DNA of 64,000 nucleotides, taken from Ruminococcus sp. (lineage in GTDB: Bacteria; Bacillota; Clostridia; Oscillospirales; Ruminococcaceae). Both the position numbers and the translations under genes were made by a program. This document shows positions 16,288-26,082 of the stretch, piece by piece (the first letter of the stretch is position 1; each line of letters begins with the position of its first letter). The notes beneath the pieces were generated by a model that was not told the origin of the DNA, made no database searches, and was given only the letters and a program-made list of their open reading frames with translations. The stretch spans positions 1-64,000 of the forward strand of contig JAGAQC010000007.1 of NCBI GenBank assembly GCA_017622925.1, read 5' to 3'.

Positions 16288-17325
16288 ATGTCATTTTGGA
16301 TAATTATTTTACTGACGGCTTTGCTGTCCTTTGGAATTGCGGCATTATCGGGAAAGTGGCTCGTGCCGTTTCTGCACAAGCTGAAATTCGGTCAGCCTAT
16401 CAAGGTAAAGGACGGTCCCGAGTGGCATGCGAAAAAGCAGGGAACTCCTACTATGGGCGGATTCATGTTCATAATATCCACGGTTCTCATGTCGATGTGC
16501 GGCTATTGGATATACCGCATACAGGCTGGACTTGACCCTGTCGCTCAAAGTACAAGAAACGGATTCTTCATGCTCCTGAGCGTAGTTGTGTTTTCGATAC
16601 TGTTCGGCTTTATCGGATTTATCGACGATTATACAAAGGTAGTCAGAAAAAATAACGACGGTTTGACGCCGATGCAGAAAATACTTTTGCAGACCTTGTT
16701 TTCAATTGGTTTTCTGTTCTGTCTTTACAAATTCGGGGACGGCTCGACGTCCATTAATTTGGGCTTTTGGGAAACTCCGCAGCTCGGTATATTTTATTAC
16801 CTTATTATGATACCTGTTATAATATATCTGACAAATGCGGTAAACCTTACGGACGGCGTGGACGGTCTGTGCGGTTCGGTAACGTTTACGGCAATGCTGA
16901 TATTCACGGTATGCAGTTCTATCCTTGCCGAAAAGGAGATGACCTGCTTTACAATGGCTTTGGCAGGCGGCTGTCTGGGATTCCTTGTGTGGAATCTGAA
17001 TCCGGCAAAATGCTTCATGGGCGATACGGGTTCGATGTTTTTGGGAGCTGCGGTAACGGCTGTCGGACTTGTGTTTCACAATCATCTGCTTATGCTGCTT
17101 GTTTCGCTGGTTTATATTATCGAAGCGTTGTCGGTAGTGATACAGGTAAGCTATTTTAAGTACACGAAAAAGAAGTACGGCGAGGGCAGGCGAATTTTCA
17201 AAATGACGCCCATTCATCACCATTTTGAGATGAGCAAGTGGAGCGAATACAAGATCGTTATTACGTTTTCTCTTGCAGGAGCTGTTTTCGGAGCTTTGGG
17301 TATCGTACTGCTTTTGGCATTCTGA
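16288..17325 (+). CDS. mraY: Phospho-N-acetylmuramoyl-pentapeptide transferase MraY
   Basis: Polytopic membrane enzyme that forms lipid I from undecaprenyl phosphate. Recognised by KQGTPTMGGFMF, the DDYTK aspartate motif in GFIDDYTKV, NAVNLTDGVDGL, FMGDTGSMFLGA and the C-terminal histidine-rich PIHHHFE motif. About ten hydrophobic segments; 345 residues. Start ATG 16288 follows AAGGAG by about 11 nt. The downstream space, where murD often sits, holds a structured repeat. Confidence 0.95.
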   Translation: MSFWIIILLTALLSFGIAALSGKWLVPFLHKLKFGQPIKVKDGPEWHAKKQGTPTMGGFMFIISTVLMSMCGYWIYRIQAGLDPVAQSTRNGFFMLLSVVVFSILFGFIGFIDDYTKVVRKNNDGLTPMQKILLQTLFSIGFLFCLYKFGDGSTSINLGFWETPQLGIFYYLIMIPVIIYLTNAVNLTDGVDGLCGSVTFTAMLIFTVCSSILAEKEMTCFTMALAGGCLGFLVWNLNPAKCFMGDTGSMFLGAAVTAVGLVFHNHLLMLLVSLVYIIEALSVVIQVSYFKYTKKKYGEGRRIFKMTPIHHHFEMSKWSEYKIVITFSLAGAVFGALGIVLLLAF

Positions 17326-17340
17326 TATTTTGGAAATTCT

Positions 17341-17575
17341 ATCAACAAATTAACGAGAACTTTGATTCTCTGTATTTTCTGTCAGAGAGGTAACTTTTGG
17401 TTTCCGTATCCGTGGATTTGTCATTATATAGCCATGATAATTAATAGTCCCGAAAAAATATGGTGGCTATATAATGACAAATTCACGAACACAGAGATTC
17501 CAAAGGGGTCACCCCTTTGGCAGGGGGTGCAGGGGGACAGAGTCCCCCGCGTAGTTGTATACGGGTATAAATAAA
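17341..17575. repeat. Modular intergenic repeat between mraY and ftsW
   Basis: An 18-bp perfect inverted repeat ATTTGTCATTATATAGCCA (from about 17416) with TGGCTATATAATGACAAAT (17464-17482) forms a long stem-loop. It is followed by the shared module AGATTCCAAAGGGGTCACCCC-TTTGG, then GGGGGACAGAGTCCCCC and AGTTGTA. The outer modules match the elements at 32776 and 51782; the central stem-loop differs in sequence. The interval has no reading frame of interest and no obvious promoter for ftsW. Confidence 0.75.
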
Positions 17576-17586
17576 AGGAGGAATCT

Positions 17587-18828
17587 ATGGCTGCTTCGGC
17601 AAAAAGTGTAAATGGCAGTAAGAGAAAAGGCTTGTTTACGGTTCTTTTCGGAGGCGGAAAGAACGGCGATATGAGCCTGTCGTTTTTCGCATATGTAATG
17701 ATACTCCTTGTAGTGGGACTTGTAATGATGTCGTCGGCAAGCTATGCGTGGGCGTACAGCGATTTCGGCGACGGCTTGTATTACGCAAAAAATCAGGCTA
17801 TGAATGCGTGTATCGGATTTGTTGCAATGATTTTTTTCATGAAGTTCGATTATCACAACTTCAAAAAGCTGGAGATACCGCTCTTTAAGAAATTCAATAT
17901 AGCGGGAATACTCTATGCTTCGGTAGCTATCCTGCTTATAGCGGTTCTGCTTATCGGAAATACCGAGGGCGGCGACATGGGCGCAAAGAGATGGATAACT
18001 ATCGGACCTCTTAATTTTCAGCCCTCGGAGGTCGCAAAGCTTGCTATCATCGTTTTCTTTGCTTACAGCATGGAAAAGGACGGAAAGAAAATGAATACCT
18101 TTAAAACGGGTATTGTTAAGTATGCGCTTCTTTTGGGAGTTTACGTAATTCTCATTGCTCTTGAAAAGCACATTTCGGGAATCGTACTCATAGGAACTAT
18201 AGCGATAGCGATGATACTCTGCGGAGGAGCTAACAGACGGCAGTTTCTGGCTTTGGGCATTACGGGCGTTACGGCTGTTGCAGGATATATTTACTGGCAG
18301 TACAATACGCCGGGAAGCTACGTTCAGACGCGTATAAACGCATGGCAGCACCCTTTCGAGGACGTTCTCGGCGACTCATGGCAGACCGCAAACTCCCTCA
18401 TTGCTATAGGCTCGGGCGGACTTTTCGGCTTGGGACTGGGAAATTCACGTCAGAAGTACCTTTACCTCCCCGAAACGAAAAACGACTTTGTTTTCCCCAT
18501 AGTTTGCGAGGAGATAGGCTTTGTCGGAGCGTTGGCGATAATTATAGTATTTTTTCTGCTTGTAGTCGAGGGATTTTCAATTGCAGTAAGGTGCAAGGAC
18601 CGCTTCGGAATGCTTCTTGCGGTCGGTATCACAACTCAGATAGGCATTCAGACGGTGTTGAATCTTGCCGTTGTAAGCAATCTTATACCCAACACGGGAA
18701 TCAGTCTGCCGTTTTTCAGTTACGGCGGAACTGCTCTTATAATGCAGCTTGCGGAAATGGGGATAATGCTGAATATCTCGCAGCACCGCTACTATCCGCC
18801 CGATAAGAGAGAAACTGAGCGGAAATAA
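17587..18828 (+). CDS. ftsW: Septal peptidoglycan glycosyltransferase FtsW (SEDS family)
   Basis: Polytopic SEDS polymerase that works with the division PBP upstream. Family marks: MSSASYAWA at the first membrane segment, GAKRWITIGPLNFQPSEVAKLA, the IGSGGLFGLGLGNSRQKYLYLPE-type loop, EEIGFVGA and ISLPFFSYGGTALI near the C-terminus. 413 residues, about ten membrane segments. AGGAGG lies 5 nt before the start. RodA or SpoVE are close relatives; cluster position favours FtsW or SpoVE. Confidence 0.93.
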   Translation: MAASAKSVNGSKRKGLFTVLFGGGKNGDMSLSFFAYVMILLVVGLVMMSSASYAWAYSDFGDGLYYAKNQAMNACIGFVAMIFFMKFDYHNFKKLEIPLFKKFNIAGILYASVAILLIAVLLIGNTEGGDMGAKRWITIGPLNFQPSEVAKLAIIVFFAYSMEKDGKKMNTFKTGIVKYALLLGVYVILIALEKHISGIVLIGTIAIAMILCGGANRRQFLALGITGVTAVAGYIYWQYNTPGSYVQTRINAWQHPFEDVLGDSWQTANSLIAIGSGGLFGLGLGNSRQKYLYLPETKNDFVFPIVCEEIGFVGALAIIIVFFLLVVEGFSIAVRCKDRFGMLLAVGITTQIGIQTVLNLAVVSNLIPNTGISLPFFSYGGTALIMQLAEMGIMLNISQHRYYPPDKRETERK

Positions 18829-18854
18829 ATGTCGGATTTTCAGAGGAGAAGTGT

Positions 18855-19991
18855 ATGAGAGTATTAATTTCCTGCGGAGGAACGGGTGGACATATAAATC
18901 CCGGTCTTGCCATTGCAGATATAATCAAATCAAAATATCCCGATGCGGAGTTCCTTTTTGCAGGGACTCCAAACGGAATGGAGGCAAAGCTCGTTCCGAA
19001 AGCAGGCTACAGGCTGGAAACTATCAAGGTTGCAGGCTTTCAGCGAAAAATATCCATTGAAAACATCGGAAGAAACGCCAAGGCTTTGGCATATCTTGCG
19101 ACTTCGGGAAAGAGGGCAAAGGAGATAATTTCCGATTTTAAGCCTGATATAGCTATCGGTACGGGCGGATATGCGGCAGGACCCGTTATCAGAAAAGCCG
19201 CAAGAATGGGCATTCCGACAGCTATCCATGAACAGAACGCCTACCCCGGCGTAACAAATCGCCTGCTTTCAAAAGAGGTGGATTACGTTATGCTGACGGT
19301 CAAGGAAGCTCTTGATTTTATGGATAAGAGCAAATTCGAGTACAGCGTTACGGGACTTCCCGTGAGAAGCGGTATCAGCACGAAGCTCACAAAGTCGGAG
19401 GCTCGCCGTAAACTGGGGTTCAACGACGATTTTACGATACTCTCCTTCGGCGGAAGCTTAGGCGCAGGCTGTATCAATGAAACAATGACCGAAGCCGTTA
19501 AGTGGCATCACAGCAAGGGACTGAACATCAACCATATCCACGGCTACGGCGGAATGGGCAAGGATACCTTTCCGCAGGCGATGAAAGCGGCAGGTATCCC
19601 CATGAAAAGCGGCAGACTGCGTATCACCGAGTATATCAACGATATGGACGTTTGTCTTGCGGCAGCCGATCTGGTAATATGCCGATCGGGAGCTTCAACT
19701 CTTGCGGAGCTTGAAGCGGCAGGCAAAGCTTCAATACTTATTCCGTCGCCTATAGTTGCGGGAAATCATCAGTATCACAACGCTATGGTTCTCGGCAGAG
19801 CAGGGGCGGCTGAGGTCATCGAGCAGAAAGATGTTACGCCCGACAAGATCATTTCCGAGATAGAAAAGTTATACAACGCTCCCGATAAAGTGGAGATAAT
19901 GTCCGAGAGCGCGGCGTCGCTCCACCTTAAAGATACCAACGACAGAATACTTGCAGTTGTTGACAAACTTCTGAAAAAATCGGGCAAGTAA
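18855..19991 (+). CDS. murG: UDP-GlcNAc lipid I transferase MurG
   Basis: Peripheral membrane glycosyltransferase making lipid II. The N-terminal GGTGGHINPGLA motif, HEQNAYPGVTNRL and FGGSLGA are present, as is the C-terminal donor-binding segment VICRSGASTLAELEAAGK with PSPIVAGNHQYHNA. 378 residues. GAGGAG precedes the ATG; 26 bp from ftsW. Confidence 0.95.
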   Translation: MRVLISCGGTGGHINPGLAIADIIKSKYPDAEFLFAGTPNGMEAKLVPKAGYRLETIKVAGFQRKISIENIGRNAKALAYLATSGKRAKEIISDFKPDIAIGTGGYAAGPVIRKAARMGIPTAIHEQNAYPGVTNRLLSKEVDYVMLTVKEALDFMDKSKFEYSVTGLPVRSGISTKLTKSEARRKLGFNDDFTILSFGGSLGAGCINETMTEAVKWHHSKGLNINHIHGYGGMGKDTFPQAMKAAGIPMKSGRLRITEYINDMDVCLAAADLVICRSGASTLAELEAAGKASILIPSPIVAGNHQYHNAMVLGRAGAAEVIEQKDVTPDKIISEIEKLYNAPDKVEIMSESAASLHLKDTNDRILAVVDKLLKKSGK

Positions 19992-20036
19992 CGCAAAGAC
20001 ACGGCTTCGCATATTATACGTATGTGAGGTGGTCGT

Positions 20037-21296
20037 ATGCAGAATTTTATTGTTACGGGAGGTACACGCCTCTGCGGAGAAATTGAATTACAGGGAAGCA
20101 AGAACAGCGCTCTCCCGATAATGGCGGCGTGTGTGCTTGTCAGCGGAAAATGCCTTCTGAAAAGCTGTCCGAGACTTACCGATGTATATTCCGCGGCGAG
20201 AATACTGAACTGCCTCGGCTGCAAATGCAGTCTTTCGGGAGGCTGTGCGGAAATAGATTCTACAGGAGTTTACGGCAGCGAAATTCCCGAGGAGCTTATG
20301 CGTGAAATGCGTTCCTCGATAATGTTTATGGGAGCTATCCTCGGCAGGACAGGGGAATGTACGTTCAGTATCCCCGGCGGCTGCGAGCTTGGACCTCGAC
20401 CCATTGATATGCACTTGGCGGCATTGTCGAAAATGGGCGCGGAAATAACCGATACAGGCGGACGTATCTGCTGCCGTATGCCGAAGGGCAGGTCGAGAGG
20501 GGCAAGGCTTTCACTGTCGTTTCCCTCTGTGGGAGCTACTGAAAATATCATACTCTGCGCAGTTACGGCAGACGGCGAGACAGTTATAAACAATGCCGCC
20601 AGAGAGCCTGAAATTTGCGATATGTGCCGATTCCTGCGTTCATGCGGAGCAAAGATCAAGGGCGACGGCGAGAGCTGCATAGTTATAGAAGGCGTTGAAA
20701 AGCTCCACGGCTGCGAATACAGGATAATGCCCGACCGAATTGCAGGAGCGACTTATCTTGCCATGACGGCGGCAGCAGGAGGAGAATTGATACTTAAAAA
20801 TGCTTGCGTTCCCGAAACAGAGCCGTTTACAACGGTTCTGGAGCAGACGGGGTGCGGCATTTATACCGCTGAAAACAGGATATATCTAAGACGCGGCGGA
20901 CGTTTAAAGGCTGTAAAGGACAGAATAAGGACAATGCCTCATCCGGGGTTTCCGACTGATGCGCAGGCTGTTCTTATGGCTGTGCTTGTAACGGCAGACG
21001 GAACGAGCGTTTTTGAGGAAAATATTTTTGACTGCCGTTATCGCCATACGGACGCACTTATAAAAATGGGCGCAGATATACAGGTTATGGGGAAAGCGGC
21101 GGTGATACGGGGAGTTCCGAGACTTCACGGAGCTGACGTAGAAGCTACCGACCTCAGAGGAGGTGCGGCAATGGCTGTGGCTGCTCTTGCGGCGGAGGGG
21201 ACTACACGTATCGGAAGTATTTCCCATATAGACAGAGGCTACGAGAGGTTCGAGGAGGCTATAACCTCGCTGGGCGGAAAAATTCGCAGGGAGTGA
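20037..21296 (+). CDS. murA: UDP-GlcNAc 1-carboxyvinyltransferase MurA
   Basis: Catalyses the first committed step of peptidoglycan synthesis, transferring enolpyruvate from PEP. Catalytic lysine K22 lies in QGSKNSALP and the fosfomycin-reactive cysteine C116 in PGGCELGPRPIDMH, so fosfomycin sensitivity is expected. 419 residues. In the usual cluster layout this place is taken by murC or murB; here murA fills it. Start ATG 20037 with GAGGTGG upstream. Confidence 0.93.
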   Translation: MQNFIVTGGTRLCGEIELQGSKNSALPIMAACVLVSGKCLLKSCPRLTDVYSAARILNCLGCKCSLSGGCAEIDSTGVYGSEIPEELMREMRSSIMFMGAILGRTGECTFSIPGGCELGPRPIDMHLAALSKMGAEITDTGGRICCRMPKGRSRGARLSLSFPSVGATENIILCAVTADGETVINNAAREPEICDMCRFLRSCGAKIKGDGESCIVIEGVEKLHGCEYRIMPDRIAGATYLAMTAAAGGELILKNACVPETEPFTTVLEQTGCGIYTAENRIYLRRGGRLKAVKDRIRTMPHPGFPTDAQAVLMAVLVTADGTSVFEENIFDCRYRHTDALIKMGADIQVMGKAAVIRGVPRLHGADVEATDLRGGAAMAVAALAAEGTTRIGSISHIDRGYERFEEAITSLGGKIRRE

Positions 21297-21379
21297 AAAA
21301 CGGCTTAATGTAATAATTCAGCAGGGACACGGCGTGTCGTGTCCCTCGTGACCACGCCTGCGAAAGAGGAGATAATAAT

Positions 21380-22279
21380 ATGAATGATGTCGAAAAGACT
21401 AATATAGAGAGGAAAAACAGCGGCAAGCGTATGCGGCGGCGCAGGCGTATGATGAGCGTTTATGCGTTTATAGTCATAGTTCTTGTTCTGACAGCAGGAG
21501 TGACTATGTGCCTGACCTTTCTGTTCAATATAGATGAAATAATCGTATCGGGGGAATCGAAAGATTATACTGCTTTGCAGATAGTCGAAGCGTCAAAAGT
21601 AAAAGCAGGAGATAATCTTATCCGTCTTGACAAGGAAAAGGCTGAAAAAAATATACTTAAACGTCTGATATATGTGGAAACGGCGTCGGTGGACAAGGAT
21701 TTTCCCTCTACGCTGCGAGTAAACGTTACAAGGTGCATTCCTGCTTATAATGTTCAGTACGAAAACAGGGTGCTGCTTGTGAGCCGAAAAGGAAAGATAC
21801 TCTCGGACAGCGATAATTATACCGACCCCGAAAATCTCCCGATAATACAAGGCTTTGAACCCAAGAAGCTTACCGAGGGCGCAGATCTTAAATCTGAAAA
21901 CGCAAATAAGGACGAGGCTTTCGCGCAGATCATAAGCCGCTTTGACAGGGACGATAATACCAATATTGCTTCGATAGATATGACAAACGAGTACGATATC
22001 GTTGTTGAATACCGTGACGGAACTATCTTCAAAATGGGCAACTGGAGCGATGTGGACTATAAGCTTGACCTTGCTCAGACTGTAATGAACGATGAAAGCG
22101 TCAAGGGAAAATCGGGTTATCTTACTATGGTAGGCAAGAATCAGTGCAGCTTCCGCAGCAGCGGAGAAAAGGAAACGATCGTCACTACGGCGGCTTCTAC
22201 GGACGCTCAGGGACTTATCACGCCTGAGACAACAACTACTGTTGTTACTTCGGCAGCGGCGGAGGCTTATGGATTTTGA
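21380..22279 (+). CDS. ftsQ: Cell division protein FtsQ/DivIB
   Basis: Bitopic protein of the FtsQBL complex. Arg-rich cytosolic N-terminus (residues 1-27), membrane segment about 28-52, then a POTRA domain opening with FNIDEIIVSGESKDYTALQIVEAS and a beta domain with NLPIIQGF. The C-terminus is a Thr/Ala-rich tail of about 35 residues. 299 residues. AGAGGAG precedes the start. Followed by a separate ftsZ promoter. Confidence 0.88.
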   Translation: MNDVEKTNIERKNSGKRMRRRRRMMSVYAFIVIVLVLTAGVTMCLTFLFNIDEIIVSGESKDYTALQIVEASKVKAGDNLIRLDKEKAEKNILKRLIYVETASVDKDFPSTLRVNVTRCIPAYNVQYENRVLLVSRKGKILSDSDNYTDPENLPIIQGFEPKKLTEGADLKSENANKDEAFAQIISRFDRDDNTNIASIDMTNEYDIVVEYRDGTIFKMGNWSDVDYKLDLAQTVMNDESVKGKSGYLTMVGKNQCSFRSSGEKETIVTTAASTDAQGLITPETTTTVVTSAAAEAYGF

Positions 22280-22356
22280 TGATGTATACAAATTCAACAT
22301 ATAAAACCCAACTGATTTGTACAAAGTGCAGAAAATAAAAAAAATAGCTGTGAGAC

Positions 22357-22385
22357 TTGAAAAAATCGCCGAAATGTGATAAAAT
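22357..22385 (+). promoter_or_regulatory. Sigma-A promoter of ftsZ
   Basis: TTGAAA (22357-22362), 17-bp spacer, TAAAAT (22380-22385). Gives ftsZ a promoter independent of the upstream cluster. Confidence 0.7.
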
Positions 22386-22445
22386 GATAAGTGTATTTCA
22401 GATCATAATTCGAGTGTTACAGAAAAAAATAGGAGGAGTTTCAAA

Positions 22446-23558
22446 ATGTCAGATTTTAACTACGAGGAAGCAATGGAACCCGATGTTAATATAAAGGTCA
22501 TAGGTGTAGGCGGCGGCGGCGGTAATGCCGTAAACTGCATGGTTGAATCAGGCGTAAGCAATATCGAGTATATCGCAGTCAATACCGATGCCAAGGCGCT
22601 CAATAAGTCTAAAGCTACCACGAGGATACCGATCGGAACAAAGCTCACAAAGGGCAGAGGCGCAGGAAACAAGCCCGATATTGGTCAGAAAAGCGCAGAG
22701 GAAAACAGAGATGAGATAGAAGCTCATCTTAAAGGCGCAGATATGATCTTCATTACCGCAGGTATGGGCGGCGGTACGGGTACAGGCGCAGCTCCCGTTG
22801 TTGCAAAGATCGCAAAGGAAATGGATATACTTACGGTCGCAGTCGTTACAAAGCCTTTCCTCTTTGAGAGAGAGCAGAAAATGGCTCAGGCTGAAAGAGG
22901 TATCACAGAGCTTAGAAAATACGTGGATTCGCTTATCGTTATACCGAATGAAAAGCTCCTTGAGGGTAAGCAGCAGCTTACTATGAAGCAGTCTTTTTCT
23001 TTGTCGGACGATATTCTTAAAACAGGTGTAAAGAGCATTTCCGACCTCATTGTTGAGGAAGGCTACATAAATCTTGATTTTGCCGACGTTTCGACCATTA
23101 TGAGGGGCGCAGGCTACGCTCACATGGCTATCGGTCACGGTTCGGGCAAGGATAAGGCTAAGGAAGCTGCAAACGCGGTTATCTCCAGTCCGCTGCTTGA
23201 AACTTCTATCTCGGGCGCAAAACGTCTGCTTATCAATATCGCTATGTCCGAGGATATTCTTTCCTCCGATGTGGACGCCGCTACTAAGATGATAACCGAC
23301 ACGGCATCAAAGGACGTTGAGTTTATCTTCGGTACGGCATTTAAGGAGGACATGCAGGACGAGATGACTATCACGGTCATTGCCGCAGGTTTCGACGAAC
23401 CCGAGGGAGCTTCCGCGCCTGAGGAGGAAACTGCTGAGGACGAAGTTATAAAAATTGATAATCCTCTTATCGACGGTCTCGGACTCGGTGAAGCATCAAA
23501 GCCTCAGACGTCTACCGACTATGATCTTGACGATATTCTTAAAATTCTCGGCTCGTGA
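22446..23558 (+). CDS. ftsZ: Cell division GTPase FtsZ
   Basis: Tubulin homologue that forms the Z ring. [10 protein letters not shown] at residues 21-30, the tubulin signature [10 protein letters not shown] at 108-117, and the T7 loop DFADVSTIM are present. An acidic linker (about 320-345) leads to the C-terminal peptide [13 protein letters not shown], which would bind membrane tethers such as SepF. ftsA is not adjacent, making SepF or another tether likely. 370 residues, AGGAGG 7 nt upstream. Confidence 0.97.
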   Translation: MSDFNYEEAMEPDVNIKVIGVGGGGGNAVNCMVESGVSNIEYIAVNTDAKALNKSKATTRIPIGTKLTKGRGAGNKPDIGQKSAEENRDEIEAHLKGADMIFITAGMGGGTGTGAAPVVAKIAKEMDILTVAVVTKPFLFEREQKMAQAERGITELRKYVDSLIVIPNEKLLEGKQQLTMKQSFSLSDDILKTGVKSISDLIVEEGYINLDFADVSTIMRGAGYAHMAIGHGSGKDKAKEAANAVISSPLLETSISGAKRLLINIAMSEDILSSDVDAATKMITDTASKDVEFIFGTAFKEDMQDEMTITVIAAGFDEPEGASAPEEETAEDEVIKIDNPLIDGLGLGEASKPQTSTDYDLDDILKILGS

Positions 23559-23576
23559 TCTTAAATAGCATTTGCA

Positions 23577-23612
23577 GGGATGCTCTTTAATGGGCATCCC
23601 CGTTTTTGTACT
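23577..23612 (+). terminator. Intrinsic terminator of ftsZ
   Basis: GGGATGC and GCATCCC with loop TCTTTAATG, followed by CCGTTTTTG. Confidence 0.8.
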
Positions 23613-23709
23613 TTTATTTATTCTGACGTCTTGAATTTTTTTAGGATAACTGTTAAATGATTGTGCAAAATAACTAAAGAACAACTTCAAAATTCAGCAT
23701 TTTCAACGA

Positions 23710-23738
23710 TTGAATGAAATGTGAAAATATGTTATAAT
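23710..23738 (+). promoter_or_regulatory. Sigma-A promoter of the DivIVA-like gene
   Basis: TTGAAT (23710-23715), 17-bp spacer, TATAAT (23733-23738). Confidence 0.75.
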
Positions 23739-23800
23739 TGTAATAAGGCATATTGTCGTTTATTATATCCGCAGGCTTTGCGGGGATCGGAGTACTATTT

Positions 23801-25378
23801 ATGGATCAGCCAAGCATTTTAAGAGAAACCAAGATCGGTCAGAAGGGTTACGTCAAGGAGGACGTTCTGACTTATCTCGATGAATTGAATTCCGAGAACG
23901 AGAGGTTGAAAAAAGAACTTCAGGAAGTCAGCGGTCAGAAGCCTGCCGACCCTCAGGAACTGGTTAAATTCAGAAATCAGGTAGATAATTTACAAGAAAA
24001 GCTCAACGCTTCAAATAATGCCCTCAGAGCCGCTAAAAAGGAAAACGAGGAACTCCAGCAGCAGATAGCAAAGCTTAAAGCAGGCGGCGCAGCATCTGCA
24101 GGAGCAAATGTTGTTGAGAATCCTCAGACTAAGGCGGCTCTTGAAGCTGCCAAGAGAGAGATAGATAATCTCCGCGCTCAGCTTAAGACAGCGAATGAAA
24201 AGGCTGCCGTTCCGCCTGCCGCGACAAATAACGCTCAGGCACAGGCTGCTATCGAAGCGGCTAAGAAGGAAATAGACAATCTCAGAGGTCAGCTCAAAGC
24301 TGCCGACCAGAAAGTTTCCGCCGCTGAAAAACGCGCGGCAGATGCCGAGAAAAAAGCGTCCGAAGCTCCTAAGACAGCTCCTGCCGACGCAAATGCAGCC
24401 GCAGAGCTTGCCAAGGTTAAACAAGACGTAACAAAAATCACTGCGGAGCTTAATTCCAAAAACGAGGAACTTAAAGCTAAGTCCGCCGAGCTTCAGTCTG
24501 CAAAGAAAGCTGCCGATGAGATGGAAGGAAAGATCCGCCAACTCACAAAGGATAACGAAGAAGCGGCTAAAAAGGACGAGGAGATCGCTAAGCTCAACAA
24601 CGAGATCGTTGAGTTGAAAGCAAATGCAAACAATCCTGCGGCTCTTATGGGTTCGCTTTTCGCAGAGGCTCAGAAAACCGTTTCTCAGCTTAAAATTCAG
24701 GCTGAGCAGGAAGCTGCCCAGACTACCAAGGAAGCTGACGAGAAGGCTGCTGCCGTTATAAGCGAAGCTAATGCTGCCGCTGAGAAAACCATCAAGGAAG
24801 CTAACGAAACCGCGCAGAAAACGATTACAGAAGCAAACAATCAGGCAGAAATTGCTGTTAAGGACGCAAACGAAAAGGCGGGCAAGATCAACGAAATGTC
24901 CTCGACTGTACGCAGTATGCTTCTTAACGAGATCGAAAGCGTTAATATCAAGTTTAAGGATATTACTTCCGCTATAAATAAGCTTACTGATCAGGCTGCC
25001 GACAGAATGAACGAGGCTCAGACCATTATCGGTGAAGCTAAAAAGGCTGTCGAGCCTAATTCCGAAAATACAGTCAAGCTTGCCCAAGCTCCCAAGGCTG
25101 AGTTTTCGGCGGCTAAAGCTCCTGCCGCGTCTGCTCCTAAGGCTGAAAATATCAAGACGGAGAACAGAAGCGTTGACCCCTTTGCAAGCGTTTCGGGCGG
25201 TTCATATAACAGCAGAGGAGGCTCGAACAGCTTCAGCTCAAAGCCCCCTATATCGAATAATAATCCGGCTCCCGAGGTTGCGAAGCCTGCTATAAAGAAG
25301 CCTGTCAGCAACTTCAATTTCGATATGTCCGACCTTTTGAAGGCTGCCGAGGAAGAAGCAGCCAAGGAGGAAAATTAA
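23801..25378 (+). CDS. DivIVA-domain coiled-coil protein
   Basis: 525 residues from ATG 23801, chosen because CGGAG lies 8 nt upstream; an in-frame TTG at 23753 would add a hydrophobic leader without SD. Residues 1-45 resemble the DivIVA membrane-curvature head (ETKIGQKGYVKEDVLTYLDELNSEN). About 350 residues of Ala/Glu/Lys coiled coil follow, with two near-repeats of the form NxxxxAALEAAKREIDNLRAQLK. The C-terminal 100 residues are Ser/Pro/Ala-rich and probably disordered. Location after ftsZ supports a polar or septal scaffold, though the protein is far longer than classical DivIVA. Confidence 0.75.
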   Translation: MDQPSILRETKIGQKGYVKEDVLTYLDELNSENERLKKELQEVSGQKPADPQELVKFRNQVDNLQEKLNASNNALRAAKKENEELQQQIAKLKAGGAASAGANVVENPQTKAALEAAKREIDNLRAQLKTANEKAAVPPAATNNAQAQAAIEAAKKEIDNLRGQLKAADQKVSAAEKRAADAEKKASEAPKTAPADANAAAELAKVKQDVTKITAELNSKNEELKAKSAELQSAKKAADEMEGKIRQLTKDNEEAAKKDEEIAKLNNEIVELKANANNPAALMGSLFAEAQKTVSQLKIQAEQEAAQTTKEADEKAAAVISEANAAAEKTIKEANETAQKTITEANNQAEIAVKDANEKAGKINEMSSTVRSMLLNEIESVNIKFKDITSAINKLTDQAADRMNEAQTIIGEAKKAVEPNSENTVKLAQAPKAEFSAAKAPAASAPKAENIKTENRSVDPFASVSGGSYNSRGGSNSFSSKPPISNNNPAPEVAKPAIKKPVSNFNFDMSDLLKAAEEEAAKEEN

Positions 25379-25484
25379 ATCCTCTTAAACTCCGAATTAC
25401 ACCGGCAGTTCGTTCTGCGGGCTGCCGGATATACTTTTTATATTACTAAATAATACCAAAAACAGCGAATGTTGGGTGGATATC

Positions 25485-26072
25485 TTGCTTGATTTGGACT
25501 TCAATTTGAATGAATTCTGCGGTAAATCCGATGAAGAACTTGCCCTGCTCGCCAAAAGCGACAGGTCTGCGGCTGACGCGCTTATTTTGCGTTTCTCAAA
25601 GTTGATTTTTATTAAAGCGGAAATTTTTTCATCTCACGAGTCCGACCCTGACGATCTGCGTCAGGAAGGACTTATGGGGCTGCTAAATGCAATTGCTTCC
25701 TATGTACCCGAACGAGCTATAAAATTTTCGACCTATGCGGAGGTCTGTATCGTCAACCGTATGAAAACCTATGCGAAAAAGTGCGGTACAAAGCAGATCA
25801 ACAAGCTAAGTCTGGACGACCTTCCGGAGGATACGGCTTCACAGGAAGAAACGCCCGAGAGCATTTATATCAATAAAGAGTTTTTTTCCGAGCTTTGGCG
25901 TGCTGTTGAAAACGTTCTTTCCGATTTTGAAAACAGGGTTTTTTGCTTATGCGTAAGCGGAAAAACTTACAGACAGGCTGCCTCGGCGCTCGACGTATCC
26001 GAAAAATCTGTGGATAATGCCATGCAGAGAGCGAGGAAGAAGATTCGCAATTCCATAAATAAAAATCAGTGA
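25485..26072 (+). CDS. RNA polymerase sigma factor, SigH-like
   Basis: Sigma-70 family protein of about 195 residues. Region 2 shows DDLRQEGLMGLLNAIASYVPERAIKFSTYAEVC; region 4 shows GKTYRQAASALDVSEKSVDNAMQRARKKIR, close to the wording of SigH (Spo0H). TTG 25485 is preferred, 5 nt after GGGTGGA; an in-frame GTG at 25476 lies inside that site. Given spoIIA-sigF elsewhere in the window, a role in sporulation entry is plausible; an orphan stress or competence sigma is the alternative. Confidence 0.75.
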   Translation: MLDLDFNLNEFCGKSDEELALLAKSDRSAADALILRFSKLIFIKAEIFSSHESDPDDLRQEGLMGLLNAIASYVPERAIKFSTYAEVCIVNRMKTYAKKCGTKQINKLSLDDLPEDTASQEETPESIYINKEFFSELWRAVENVLSDFENRVFCLCVSGKTYRQAASALDVSEKSVDNAMQRARKKIRNSINKNQ

Positions 26073-26082
26073 TGACCGTGTA

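Noticed and set aside
24011..25087. 358-codon minus-strand frame opposite the DivIVA-like gene
   Set aside because: Leu/Phe/Ser-rich mirror image of an Ala/Glu/Lys coiled coil; no independent start signal.
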